This document shows, piece by piece, positions 16,269 to 24,498 of a stretch of 48,794 bases of DNA. The notes below the pieces were generated by a model. The model ran no database searches. It saw only the letters and a list, made by a program, of their open reading frames with translations, and was not told the DNA's origin. Location of the stretch: contig LJOT01000003.1 of the NCBI GenBank assembly GCA_001672075.1, positions 1-48,794 on the forward strand, in the 5' to 3' direction. The position numbers and the translations under genes are program-made. The DNA is from Anabaena sp. CRKS33 (GTDB lineage Bacteria > Cyanobacteriota > Cyanobacteriia > Cyanobacteriales > Nostocaceae). Position 1 is the first letter of the stretch. Every line of letters starts with the position of its first letter.

Positions 16269-17674
16269 AGGGAATTGGTAATTGGTAATTGGTAATTGGG
16301 AAATTCTTTCTCTCTCCTGACTGTCTGTATCTTTTTCTTCAATTGTCTTTCTTGCCATGCTAGTCCTAGAATAAAAGCGATAGAGAGCATGAAGCCTGGT
16401 TCTTCCATTTGAGTAAAAATAAAACCCATGACGAAAACAGCCAGTAAAGTAACTTTTAAAGAATCATTTAAACGAAAGTGTTGCCAAGCTAAATAGCATA
16501 AAAATAGGTATGCTCCTACACCCAAAAGTCCTAAATCTCCCCATATTCCAGCCCAGCCAAAAATGGGGCTGAAGAGACTTGAACCAGAACAAAGCCAAGA
16601 ACTAACACAAAATTCCATTCCTTCCCGACTAATTGGATTGGTGGTAGCACCTAGTGGTCCGAGTATAGACCAATAATCTTTAAGAAACCAGACTCCTAGA
16701 CGGCTGACAGTATGCCCTGGACCTAGACCAAACAACCAATCTAGAGGGGATTGGTAATGAGATAAAATGGAACGCACTGAGTAGAATTTGGTATACCAAG
16801 CATAACCATCTGCTCCATAAAGTTCCGGTCGCGCCCAAGATGTAAATGCGGCAAATGCCTCTAAGTTTTGTACACACCAAAGAAATCCAAATCCGAAGAT
16901 AGCGATCGCACTCAGAAATTTGATAGTTTTACCAAAATCCTTTGAATTTACCAAGATTAGAAGAACCCAGGCAATCAAATAAGCAAGTACAATTTGTTTG
17001 GAGTCAGAAAATAGAATCTGCCAGAAAGCGGCGATAATAGCCACGATTCTCATCCATAATGGAAAAGTTTTTTGATTAGTGAAGAAGTAGAGAGCAAAGA
17101 CAACTGATACCGAAGCCGATACATAATTTCCCGCACCGGAAACGAAAAAGACTCCACCGCATCCATCGGTGCCATTAAATCCATTAGCATAGAGTTTTCC
17201 AGCATCAATTAGGGGTTTTTGGACAGCAGCGAGAACAAAATTAATTAAAACAGACCAGATCAACCAATTTTTGATGCGTGTAACAGATTTAGCCGACATG
17301 GGAATACAGGCGATGGACAAGAGGAAAATGAAGGGTTCGCAAAGCATCATGAAAGAGACAATGGCATTAATTAAGCCTGTGTTATTCCATAAAGCACTAG
17401 CCAATACTGCGACGAGAAAAATGAAAATTCCCAATAAGAAAGAATAGGCAATTGCAATCTGTTTGTGATCTTTTGAGCGACTTGTGAATAATATAACTCC
17501 TAAAACAAAGGGAACAACTACGAAGTGGGCAAGGTTAAGAATTGAGGGAGCGCGAGTAATTGCACAAAAAATGCGAGAGTAAAAAACTGTGGAGAAGGAC
17601 AAGATAATTAAGCTGGTATTATCAATTACTCCATTTTTTTTCTGTTTCTTACTTGTAGGTGACTGCAAATACAT
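16265..17674 (-). CDS. O-antigen ligase / Wzy-type polysaccharide polymerase-like membrane protein
   Basis: A 469-residue integral membrane protein with roughly ten to eleven hydrophobic helices and one long loop before the last helices (around RPELYGADGYAWYTKFYSVRS to WLFGLGPGHTVSRLG), the layout of the Wzy/WaaL family. GLGPGHT matches the G-x-G-x-G/H region often seen in that loop. The expected role is periplasmic polymerisation or ligation of lipid-linked oligosaccharide. The last ~12 codons read through a heptamer repeat (LPITN), so the C-terminal tail is repeat-derived. Its stop overlaps the start of the following glycosyltransferase by 4 bp. Whether it is polymerase or ligase is not decidable here. 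Confidence 0.75.
   Translation of the reverse strand: MYLQSPTSKKQKKNGVIDNTSLIILSFSTVFYSRIFCAITRAPSILNLAHFVVVPFVLGVILFTSRSKDHKQIAIAYSFLLGIFIFLVAVLASALWNNTGLINAIVSFMMLCEPFIFLLSIACIPMSAKSVTRIKNWLIWSVLINFVLAAVQKPLIDAGKLYANGFNGTDGCGGVFFVSGAGNYVSASVSVVFALYFFTNQKTFPLWMRIVAIIAAFWQILFSDSKQIVLAYLIAWVLLILVNSKDFGKTIKFLSAIAIFGFGFLWCVQNLEAFAAFTSWARPELYGADGYAWYTKFYSVRSILSHYQSPLDWLFGLGPGHTVSRLGVWFLKDYWSILGPLGATTNPISREGMEFCVSSWLCSGSSLFSPIFGWAGIWGDLGLLGVGAYLFLCYLAWQHFRLNDSLKVTLLAVFVMGFIFTQMEEPGFMLSIAFILGLAWQERQLKKKIQTVRREKEFPNYQLPITNSL
16271..16299. repeat. Heptamer tandem repeat (GGTAATT units) spanning a gene junction
   Basis: About four GGTAATT units lie inside the 3' end of the membrane-protein gene, immediately upstream of the ATG of the next glycosyltransferase. 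The repeat is translated into the polymerase tail and occupies the region where the downstream ribosome binding site would be. Confidence 0.75.
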
Positions 17675-17806
17675 GATATTGAATACCTCAGAACCTTAAT
17701 TTTCTGATTTTTGAAAATATATTTTATGATTTGATAAATCCATATTTTGCAGGCTAGTAATCATTGATACAATTTTCAGGATTTGAGATTTTGACAGTTG
17801 GTAATA

Positions 17807-18469
17807 CTAGTCAATAACTAAGGCAATTTCATCACATAAACGTCCTCCAGATAAGTACAAAATAGGCCATAAGAATGTATTTACTAACCTATTTTTGATT
17901 GTTGGATTATGCCATTGAAACATATAAATTTCTTTGGCATTTAGTCCATAACGAGACAATAAGCAAGACAAGGTTGCGACTGAATAATAAGCACTATGAT
18001 CAGGATGAACATATTCATATCCTGAAAAAACCATAGGTATCATGCGTTTGATAGAAAAGGATTGAGGAGTTGAAATTAAAAGACAGCCACCTGGGGTAAG
18101 CAATTTTTGAATACTGGCTAGAAATAACCCAACATTTGAAAGATGCTCTATGACATCAGCCGCTACAATCACGTCAAAAATTTGGTCTTGAAGTTCTTCA
18201 CAGGATTGTAGTTCTTCCGCACTGTGAATTATGAAAACTTGATTAGGCATTAGCTTTGATAAGGTTTCTATTCCTTGTTTGTCAATATCAAGACCAATAA
18301 TCTTGGTAGCAACTGCTGCTAATCTAGCATGAAGCAAATTACCATTGGTAATTTTGTCAGTGGTAATTGGGTAATCAGTACACCCAATATGTAATACCCG
18401 TTTTTTACGACAGGCATCCACTAACCACTCATCTCGGTTAACCATCTTTAGTCTAGGCAGTTTCATCAT
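17807..18469 (-). CDS. Class I SAM-dependent methyltransferase
   Basis: A 220-residue protein with a Rossmann-type methyltransferase core: motif I VLHIGCTDYP (~23-32, with Cys in place of one glycine), the acidic residue at the end of strand 2 in IIGLDIDKQG, motif IV FDVIVAADVIEHL, and a post-motif LTPGGCLLISTPQ. This is the Methyltransf_11/23 type often found in polysaccharide loci, where it methylates a sugar or a chain end. The C-terminal helix region LVNTFLWPILYLSGG is hydrophobic and could contact membrane. It is 337 bp downstream of 18617..19753's preceding neighbour and 132 bp upstream of the Wzy-like gene, on the same strand as the cluster. Confidence 0.8.
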   Translation of the reverse strand: MMKLPRLKMVNRDEWLVDACRKKRVLHIGCTDYPITTDKITNGNLLHARLAAVATKIIGLDIDKQGIETLSKLMPNQVFIIHSAEELQSCEELQDQIFDVIVAADVIEHLSNVGLFLASIQKLLTPGGCLLISTPQSFSIKRMIPMVFSGYEYVHPDHSAYYSVATLSCLLSRYGLNAKEIYMFQWHNPTIKNRLVNTFLWPILYLSGGRLCDEIALVID

Positions 18470-18616
18470 AAAATTATCTCTACTCCTAATTTTGTTTATA
18501 ATCCTAATCAGCTATTTTGAGAACCTTTAAATGCAGTCAATTTATTGATAAAAATGTAAACCTGACCCATTAAGTTTTATCTAGACTGGTAATACAAAGT
18601 TAGAAAATTGTTTCAG

Positions 18617-19753
18617 TTAACCTTTGCGGAAAAAGCCAATTAGTTTTTCATAATTTAAAGCTATTTGTTCAGATGTTCTTTTCCATGTTAAAGATTTTGA
18701 TCTAAGTAGCCCTTGATCTATTAATTGCTTGCGGTAGACAGGATTAATGTGAAGATGATAGATAGCAGAAGCCATACTTTTAATATCCATGGGATTAAGC
18801 ATGATAGCAGCATTCTCAGCTACTTCTGGGATGGATGAAACGTTAGAAGTAATTACGGGCAATCCGCACGCCATTGCCTCGATAACCGTCAAACCAAAAC
18901 CTTCATAAAGAGATGGTGCTAAGAGAACATCGGCTGCATTGTAAAGTTGAATGAGAATGTTTTTATCAGCAATACCAAAATCCAGAATATGTTGCTCAAG
19001 ATTATGTTCTTTAATAAAGTCTATTTGCTCGGGTGTGAATTTACCACCACAACGCCAAAGACGCACTAATAGTCCCCTCTTTTTTAGAGTTTTTAGCACT
19101 TTCAACACAGTAATAATGTTCTTTCTTTGGTGAGTTGAACCAACATTAAGTAAACATATTTCTTCAGGGTATCTCTGATATTTTTGCCGAAAATATTTTA
19201 TTTCCTCTGATGGTAATGGCTGAAACGATGCTTCGACTCCGTTGGGAACTACCAGAATTTTATCTAATGCAATACCCAACCTTTCATGAGCATCCTTAGC
19301 TGTATTTGAGGAAACAGCAATGACACAATTAGCATAACACATTCCTTTAACTGAAAATTGCCAAGATGCCATACTGAAAGCGGGAAAACGGGATTGTCCT
19401 TTGAGAATTTCTGGATAGACAAACTGCACTAAGTCATGACAGGTAATAATAATAGGTTTGCCTTTCTTTTTCAACCAATAAGCAACATGAGCATTGGTAT
19501 GATCAATAATGTGATAAATGTCTCCTTCTAGCTGACAAACTTGTTGGGGATGATGCCAATAGCGTTCATAATACTTGCGGATACCAGTGCCAGAGTGCCA
19601 CAGGTTTTCTTGGCTTTTGCTCCAAGGTTGGGGTGCAACTTCGATAATTTCCCAATTTGGACGGATTGCCTTTAATTCGGTAACTAAATTGTCAGCATAG
19701 ACATCCATACTCAGAGCAACACCAGGTTCTCTACGAACGATCACTAACCGCAT
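18617..19753 (-). CDS. Glycosyltransferase family 4 (GT-B fold)
   Basis: A typical GT4 enzyme of 378 residues with HIIDHTNAHVAYWLKKKGKP and ITCHDLVQFVYPE in the acceptor domain, LNVGSTHQRKNIITVL opening the donor domain, and EGFGLTVIEAMACGLPV (E-x7-E, ~280-296) followed by SIPEVAENAA. The last part resembles mannosyltransferases of the family, but specificity is not assigned. The ATG at 19751-19753 is preferred because GGGAGG lies ten bases before it; an in-frame TTG at 19771 lies upstream of that site. The neighbour upstream (19801-21036) ends 47 bp away. Confidence 0.85.
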   Translation of the reverse strand: MRLVIVRREPGVALSMDVYADNLVTELKAIRPNWEIIEVAPQPWSKSQENLWHSGTGIRKYYERYWHHPQQVCQLEGDIYHIIDHTNAHVAYWLKKKGKPIIITCHDLVQFVYPEILKGQSRFPAFSMASWQFSVKGMCYANCVIAVSSNTAKDAHERLGIALDKILVVPNGVEASFQPLPSEEIKYFRQKYQRYPEEICLLNVGSTHQRKNIITVLKVLKTLKKRGLLVRLWRCGGKFTPEQIDFIKEHNLEQHILDFGIADKNILIQLYNAADVLLAPSLYEGFGLTVIEAMACGLPVITSNVSSIPEVAENAAIMLNPMDIKSMASAIYHLHINPVYRKQLIDQGLLRSKSLTWKRTSEQIALNYEKLIGFFRKG

Positions 19754-19800
19754 TGATGATCTACCTCCCAAAAGACATACTGTGGCATTTATTTCACCTC

Positions 19801-21036
19801 TTAATTCAGAACAAGTTCACTGTTTTTTTGCTCCAATACTTTCTGCCATAAAATATTTAGACGAGAAGCAATCCGTTCATGGGAGTAAAGTTGATTGACG
19901 CGATGAATACAATAATTACTAATCTCTTGACACCACTGGGGTTCACTAATCAGACGTGCTAATATGGCCGCCAATTCCCGAGTATTTTCTTCTCGAAAAA
20001 TTAAATCTTCTCGTCCAATGACATTGGGAATTTCCCCACTGTTAGAACCAACTACGGGAACTCCCATTGCCATAGCTTCAATTAGGACGTGACCAAATTG
20101 CTCTTTCCATTCAGGAGTGGTACGGGAAGGTAACACTAAGACATCAAACTGACTAATCATCTCTGGTGCTTGTTCATGACGGACAGCGCCCTGCCAGATT
20201 ACCCAATCTGCCACCTCTTGTTCTTGGGATATCTGGTTTAGTTCCGCTTCATGTTGACCAGATCCACAGATCAGGATGCGGAAGTTGAAACCCTGTTCCC
20301 GCAACTGGTGAGCAGCAGCAAAAATCAGGTCTATTCCCTTACTGTGGGTTAATCGTCCCAGAAATCCAATCTGGAATGGGCGAACTGCTTGCAGCAGCGC
20401 TTCGCTATCGCCTCTGGTGCTGCGGTGTGGGCGAGGGGCAAAAAATTCAGGATCAACACCCATTTGCGGCATCACGGTTAATAAACCCTTGTAACCCCAA
20501 CGGCACATAATTTCCGCCCCATCGTGATTACCTGAGATAATTGCACTAGCAGTATTAAGAACAAATTGACAGATCCAGCGACGGGGAAGGGATAGTTGCC
20601 GATCAATATTTTCCCAACCAAAAATAACCAGGGGTTTACCTGTAAATCTACTCCAGAGGGCAAATTGATAAGCACATAGAGAAAATACTTCCTCCTCAAC
20701 CTGGACAATATCGGGGCGAAAAACATTCAGCACTTGCCAGATTTTCCAGGGTGGATAGATATGTGCGCCTCCACGACCACTAAATAAAACAGGAGCGAAG
20801 TAGGTGCGGATATGAGGGTAGGGTGTTTCCAGGGGAATGAGGCGATTCCATTCTAAAGCCTTCCAGTTACTTGGAGTCAAAAGACCCACTTCAATATCAT
20901 CAATTTCTGCAATGCCTATGGATTTCGCACAGCGTCTTGAAGAGAGGGAAGCTATAGCATTCAATTTGCCCTGGTTGACACCGACAACGTAAGTGTGACT
21001 CACAAAAAGTATGCGTATGGATGAATAATTGGTCAT
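19801..21036 (-). CDS. Glycosyltransferase family 4 (GT-B fold), with an in-frame repeat insertion
   Basis: A 411-residue GT4 enzyme: ILFVSHTYVVGVNQGK at the start, RPDIVQVEEEVFS and FGWENIDRQ in the acceptor domain, IGFLGRLTHSKGIDLI opening the donor domain, ICGSGQHEAEL, and FGHVLIEAMAMGVPVVGSNSG (~312-331) as the nucleotide-sugar site. Between PRPH and the donor domain it carries about eleven extra residues (STRGDSEALLQ) encoded by a palindromic dispersed repeat at 20391-20423, in frame. The N-terminal RRCAKSIGIAEIDDI segment also looks irregular for the family and may be a second small insertion. The catalytic core is intact, so the protein is probably functional. Confidence 0.85.
   Translation of the reverse strand: MTNYSSIRILFVSHTYVVGVNQGKLNAIASLSSRRCAKSIGIAEIDDIEVGLLTPSNWKALEWNRLIPLETPYPHIRTYFAPVLFSGRGGAHIYPPWKIWQVLNVFRPDIVQVEEEVFSLCAYQFALWSRFTGKPLVIFGWENIDRQLSLPRRWICQFVLNTASAIISGNHDGAEIMCRWGYKGLLTVMPQMGVDPEFFAPRPHRSTRGDSEALLQAVRPFQIGFLGRLTHSKGIDLIFAAAHQLREQGFNFRILICGSGQHEAELNQISQEQEVADWVIWQGAVRHEQAPEMISQFDVLVLPSRTTPEWKEQFGHVLIEAMAMGVPVVGSNSGEIPNVIGREDLIFREENTRELAAILARLISEPQWCQEISNYCIHRVNQLYSHERIASRLNILWQKVLEQKNSELVLN
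20391..20423. repeat. Small dispersed palindromic repeat inside a glycosyltransferase gene
   Basis: About 33 bp flanked by GCAGC/GCTGC and containing the core AGCGCTTCGCTATCGC, which also occurs at 31161-31176, 31821-31836 and, with one change, at 45568-45583. Its length is a multiple of three and it adds residues without breaking the frame. Confidence 0.75.
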
Positions 21037-21085
21037 TATAGCTTTTATCCTCTATACAACCATCAAGTCTTGTTTCCTAGAGAGT

Positions 21086-21340
21086 CTAACTGGACAAAAT
21101 TTGCTTACTTACAGGCATAAGCAGATATTTTTTTTCCTTCAACACGGATAGATTCAAAGGAAGTTTTTTTGTGAGATCACATAAAAAAATATCATTTGAC
21201 CAATTAAGGTTAATAATTTTGAATTTTTTATTGATTGTAGCAAAACCTGGAGTTTTTGCTAACCAAGCTCCTATGGCATAGTCTACATTTAACCAACCAC
21301 TCGGAGTATGAAAACCACAGCCAAGATTAAGTTTTAACAT
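21086..21340 (-). pseudogene. N-terminal fragment of a SAM-dependent methyltransferase
   Basis: From the ATG at 21340, with GGAG about nine bases upstream, the frame reads MLKLNLGCGFHTPSGWLNVDY, the characteristic start and motif I of small class I methyltransferases in polysaccharide clusters, and continues to DLTKKLPLN. In intact homologues motif IV (with the SHTLEHL-type sequence) should come next; instead ~25 unrelated residues lead to a stop at 21086, and only 49 bp remain before the next gene. The catalytic C-terminal half is therefore missing. It is probably a remnant left by a deletion within the cluster. Confidence 0.7.
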
Positions 21341-21406
21341 TAAATATCTCCAAAATAGACAATAGCAACTCAAGAAACAAGTTAGGAGTTTATTTAACTA
21401 AGTTTT

Positions 21407-22462
21407 TTAGGCAATCAGCGCCCGGATTTTAGTCACAGTCCAATCAACTAACTTTGGACGATGTTGGGGCGCAAACAACCATGTAATTATTGGTTCAGCT
21501 AGAGGTAATGGCATCAATCCCACCCAGATAAACCAGAGGCTGTAGAAAAGTCGCTTTTGCCAATTAAAGTCTGAGTATTTCCATAGACAGCGAATTCCGC
21601 AATAAATTAAATTGAGTGGGCGATCGCTGGGAACTGGATGGTTTTGAGAATCTAGACGTAAAGAAATAATCCGCGACCATAAACGTCCGATTGAGCGTTG
21701 TTCTAAATCATTAGGAACTTCATAGCCCAATGCTTTAGCTTTTTTGGTTAACAAAGCAAAGTTCTGTAAATCATGGCGTACAAAGCGTTGAAATCGAGCA
21801 GCGGTGACATTTGCTAATGCCCATTGATTTGTATCATGAATTCTGTAAGCACCTAATGGTTCTTCTATTGCCGCCACATCACCATAAAAAGGAACTTGGA
21901 AAGATACATAGTCATCTGCTGTGAGTTTATATTCATCAGGAATGGGAAAAAGCTTTTTCAGAACCTGACGATTTAGGGCATTACCGCTAGTGGGAGTGCT
22001 AACATATCCACCCTTATCTAGGAGGACTTTTGACACATCTCCACTAGAAAGAGGGGCAGATCCTTGAGGAGAAGAATAGCCAAGAGATTTGCCAATCTTA
22101 TCAATAACAGTTAAACGATAGTGGACTTTAGAAAGTTCTGGTTTCCAAACAGAAACGATTTGTGCAACAGCATGAGGAAATAAATAATCGTCGGAATCAA
22201 GAAAAATAATGATATCACCCTGACTTTTAGCAAATCCGCTATTAAAAGCCGCAGCTTGTTTGCCATTGGGTTGGAAAATGGGAATGATGCGTTGACCATA
22301 TCCAGCAATAGTATCACGGGAATTGTCAGTTGAACCATCATCAACAACAATAATTTCAGTATGAGGATAGGTTTGGTTAATGGCGCTATTAATTGCTTCT
22401 GGGAGAAAGCGATCGTAGTTATAGTTATTGATGATGATGCTAATAATTAACTTCTTATCCAT
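21407..22462 (-). CDS. Glycosyltransferase family 2 (GT-A fold)
   Basis: A 351-residue GT2 enzyme. The start reads ISIIINNYNYDRFLPEAINSAINQTY, followed by VVDDGSTDNS (~38-47, nucleotide-binding), FNSGFAKSQGD and the metal-binding DxD in IFLDSDDYL (~85-93). The catalytic-base region YKLTADDYVSF follows. The last ~100 residues contain a hydrophobic stretch (LFYSLWFIWVGLMPLPLAEPI) that may anchor the protein in the inner membrane. Cytoplasmic addition of a sugar to a lipid-linked acceptor is the expected role; donor unknown. Confidence 0.87.
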   Translation of the reverse strand: MDKKLIISIIINNYNYDRFLPEAINSAINQTYPHTEIIVVDDGSTDNSRDTIAGYGQRIIPIFQPNGKQAAAFNSGFAKSQGDIIIFLDSDDYLFPHAVAQIVSVWKPELSKVHYRLTVIDKIGKSLGYSSPQGSAPLSSGDVSKVLLDKGGYVSTPTSGNALNRQVLKKLFPIPDEYKLTADDYVSFQVPFYGDVAAIEEPLGAYRIHDTNQWALANVTAARFQRFVRHDLQNFALLTKKAKALGYEVPNDLEQRSIGRLWSRIISLRLDSQNHPVPSDRPLNLIYCGIRCLWKYSDFNWQKRLFYSLWFIWVGLMPLPLAEPIITWLFAPQHRPKLVDWTVTKIRALIA

Positions 22463-22554
22463 AACTGTAACGCTTATTAATATTTCGGTGAATAGGAGAA
22501 ACAGCTAAAAATTTTTAGGAGAGTAGTTGCTTTTAAGGTGAGATAATTATGAAA

Positions 22555-23508
22555 CTAATCAACTATTTGAGTGAAGGACAAGCCTAAACGGATTGGTCTA
22601 GGTAGGTAAGTAATACTCAGCCTTAGTACAGCTTTCCAGGATAGAAATAAGCGTAACGATTCTTTAAATAATTGCCGAGCTTTTTCAATGTCGTTAAATT
22701 CCAATCTAGCCCTGCCACACCTATACAGCATATATGCTAACTGCTGTTCAATAAACTTTTGCCATTCAGGAAAGTAATTCGCTTGCAGCAAACTACGGTA
22801 TATGAAAACTTCTGGCTCAAATTTATCAGCAGCCAGTCTAAGCGTTTCCATCTGGGGATGTGTTCTATAACGAGTTAAACGTTCCGCAACATAGTAAAAT
22901 GGCTGACCACTGACTGCTAGTAAACAAGTAATCCAAAAATCATAAGCTCCAGAAACATTAGTAACGAGTAAATCGGTATCTAGAAACTCTTTTCGGAAAA
23001 CAGATGCCTGTACAAGGGGAATTGTTTTGTTGAGCGCGAGATCGGTTGTGTTTCTTAACTCACCTTCAGAAAGTTTATCTCTTTTGAATATCTTTGTATT
23101 TCTATCGGTTTGTTGCATATCAATTTTGCCATCTTGAAGCATGATCCAATGATCGCTAAATGCTAATACGCGTCCAGAATCTTGCTCTAATGGCAATACT
23201 AGTCGAAACAAGAAATTAGGTTCCCAATAATCATCATCATTGAGAATAGCCACATATTTCCCTCTTGCTTCCAATATGGCAACACGGAGATTTAATGCTA
23301 CACCAAGTCTCCGCTTATTAGACCGATAACGAACTCGATCTGGTCTACTAACTGATTCGCAAATAGTTTTTGCAGCTTCGCTATCTGCATCGTCTGTAAC
23401 AATAATTTCATAGGACTCAAATGTTTGTGCTAAAACGCTCTCGATAGCCTCTCGGATAAACTCAACTCGTTTAAAAACAGTGACAATGATTGTTACCAGC
23501 GGTTCCAT
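22555..23508 (-). CDS. Glycosyltransferase family 2 (GT-A fold)
   Basis: A 317-residue GT2 enzyme with VTIIVTVFKRVEFIREAIES at the start, IVTDDADSE (~34-42) at the nucleotide site and AILNDDDYWEP (~86-96) as the DxD metal site. RYRTHPQMETLR marks the end of the catalytic domain. The remaining helices (WQKFIEQQLAYMLYRCGRARLEF, seen as positions ~235-260) look like a short TPR-like tail. The acidic-pair motif is intact. Specificity unknown; it lies between a GT2 and a GT11 gene in the same operon. Confidence 0.86.
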   Translation of the reverse strand: MEPLVTIIVTVFKRVEFIREAIESVLAQTFESYEIIVTDDADSEAAKTICESVSRPDRVRYRSNKRRLGVALNLRVAILEARGKYVAILNDDDYWEPNFLFRLVLPLEQDSGRVLAFSDHWIMLQDGKIDMQQTDRNTKIFKRDKLSEGELRNTTDLALNKTIPLVQASVFRKEFLDTDLLVTNVSGAYDFWITCLLAVSGQPFYYVAERLTRYRTHPQMETLRLAADKFEPEVFIYRSLLQANYFPEWQKFIEQQLAYMLYRCGRARLEFNDIEKARQLFKESLRLFLSWKAVLRLSITYLPRPIRLGLSFTQIVD

Positions 23509-23581
23509 ATTACTTAATCCTCTTATTATAGGCTCTTATTTTGTTTGGCAAAGGTATTGTTGAAGGAAAACCAAGAGTTTT

Positions 23582-24487
23582 TTAGCCGCCCGAAAACAGT
23601 GATTTAGATATTGCGGAAGACTTAAGGATGGGATGTTTAGGTAATCCAATCCAACCAGGTGGAAGAAAGTCAGATAAAACAGATTGTTGATTATTCCAAG
23701 GTTCGGGGCGAACTATCAACTTATCTTTATGCTCTGATAACCAAGCACCCCACCAACTAAAGGTGCTGTTTGCAATCACAAAATGCTTACATTGACTCAT
23801 TAAATACAAGGATTTTGCAGGTGTAAATCCTTCCACATAAATAACTTGACAATCAAGCAAAGCTAGGAGTTCACGACAGTAGGCAATATCATCAGAAAAA
23901 ACAAAGATACAATCAATGGATCTTCTGTCTCGAACAAAATTGATGGCATTAATATAATATTCATTTGAACATACTCCCAAGCCAAAATTCTCGAAAAAGT
24001 CACCTCTTCTAACACTAATCGCAAGACATTCTGTTTTTTCCATCAAATCCAAAAGTCCCGAAAGCGGTTCACATATAAATTCACTGCTTAAAGAGAAGGC
24101 TTTAAGAATTACGTCTCTTTCTGGGAAAAATCTGGGCGATTGAAAAAATCCCGTATATGATTTATATGGTTGTGCGAAATCTAATTCATAATTATTTTTC
24201 TCACTTTCTATGAATATATTATTTGGCTTATAAAACTTTCTGAGGGTAGAATTATGCTGAACTCTATTAGTAAATGAATGCAGCTTGGAGCAATATTGAA
24301 AATAGTTAAATACAGACAAATCTTTAAATAAGAATCTTTCAAATCCTTGGCGTATGGACAAATAATCATCTAGCAAAACTTTAACCTTAAATCGCTGCGA
24401 AATATTCAAGGCTAAAGCCAGTTGAAACAACTGATTACCTAGCCGTCCGTTTAGTCTAATGAAAACTTTTTCAATGTTCTTCATCAT
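23582..24487 (-). CDS. Alpha-1,2-fucosyltransferase-like protein (GT11)
   Basis: GT11 enzymes transfer L-fucose from GDP-fucose to the 2-position of a galactose-like acceptor. Family marks visible are RLNGRLGNQLFQLALAL (~12-28), the arginine-rich donor site SVRRGDFF (~156-163, corresponding to HxRRxD with Ser-Val before the arginines) and NSTFSWWGAWLS (~237-248). At 301 residues it has the usual bacterial length. No GDP-fucose synthesis genes (gmd, fcl) are in the window, so the donor must come from elsewhere or the donor differs. It starts with two consecutive ATG codons; the first is listed. Confidence 0.88.
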   Translation of the reverse strand: MMKNIEKVFIRLNGRLGNQLFQLALALNISQRFKVKVLLDDYLSIRQGFERFLFKDLSVFNYFQYCSKLHSFTNRVQHNSTLRKFYKPNNIFIESEKNNYELDFAQPYKSYTGFFQSPRFFPERDVILKAFSLSSEFICEPLSGLLDLMEKTECLAISVRRGDFFENFGLGVCSNEYYINAINFVRDRRSIDCIFVFSDDIAYCRELLALLDCQVIYVEGFTPAKSLYLMSQCKHFVIANSTFSWWGAWLSEHKDKLIVRPEPWNNQQSVLSDFLPPGWIGLPKHPILKSSAISKSLFSGG

Positions 24488-24498
24488 ATTTAAAATTT

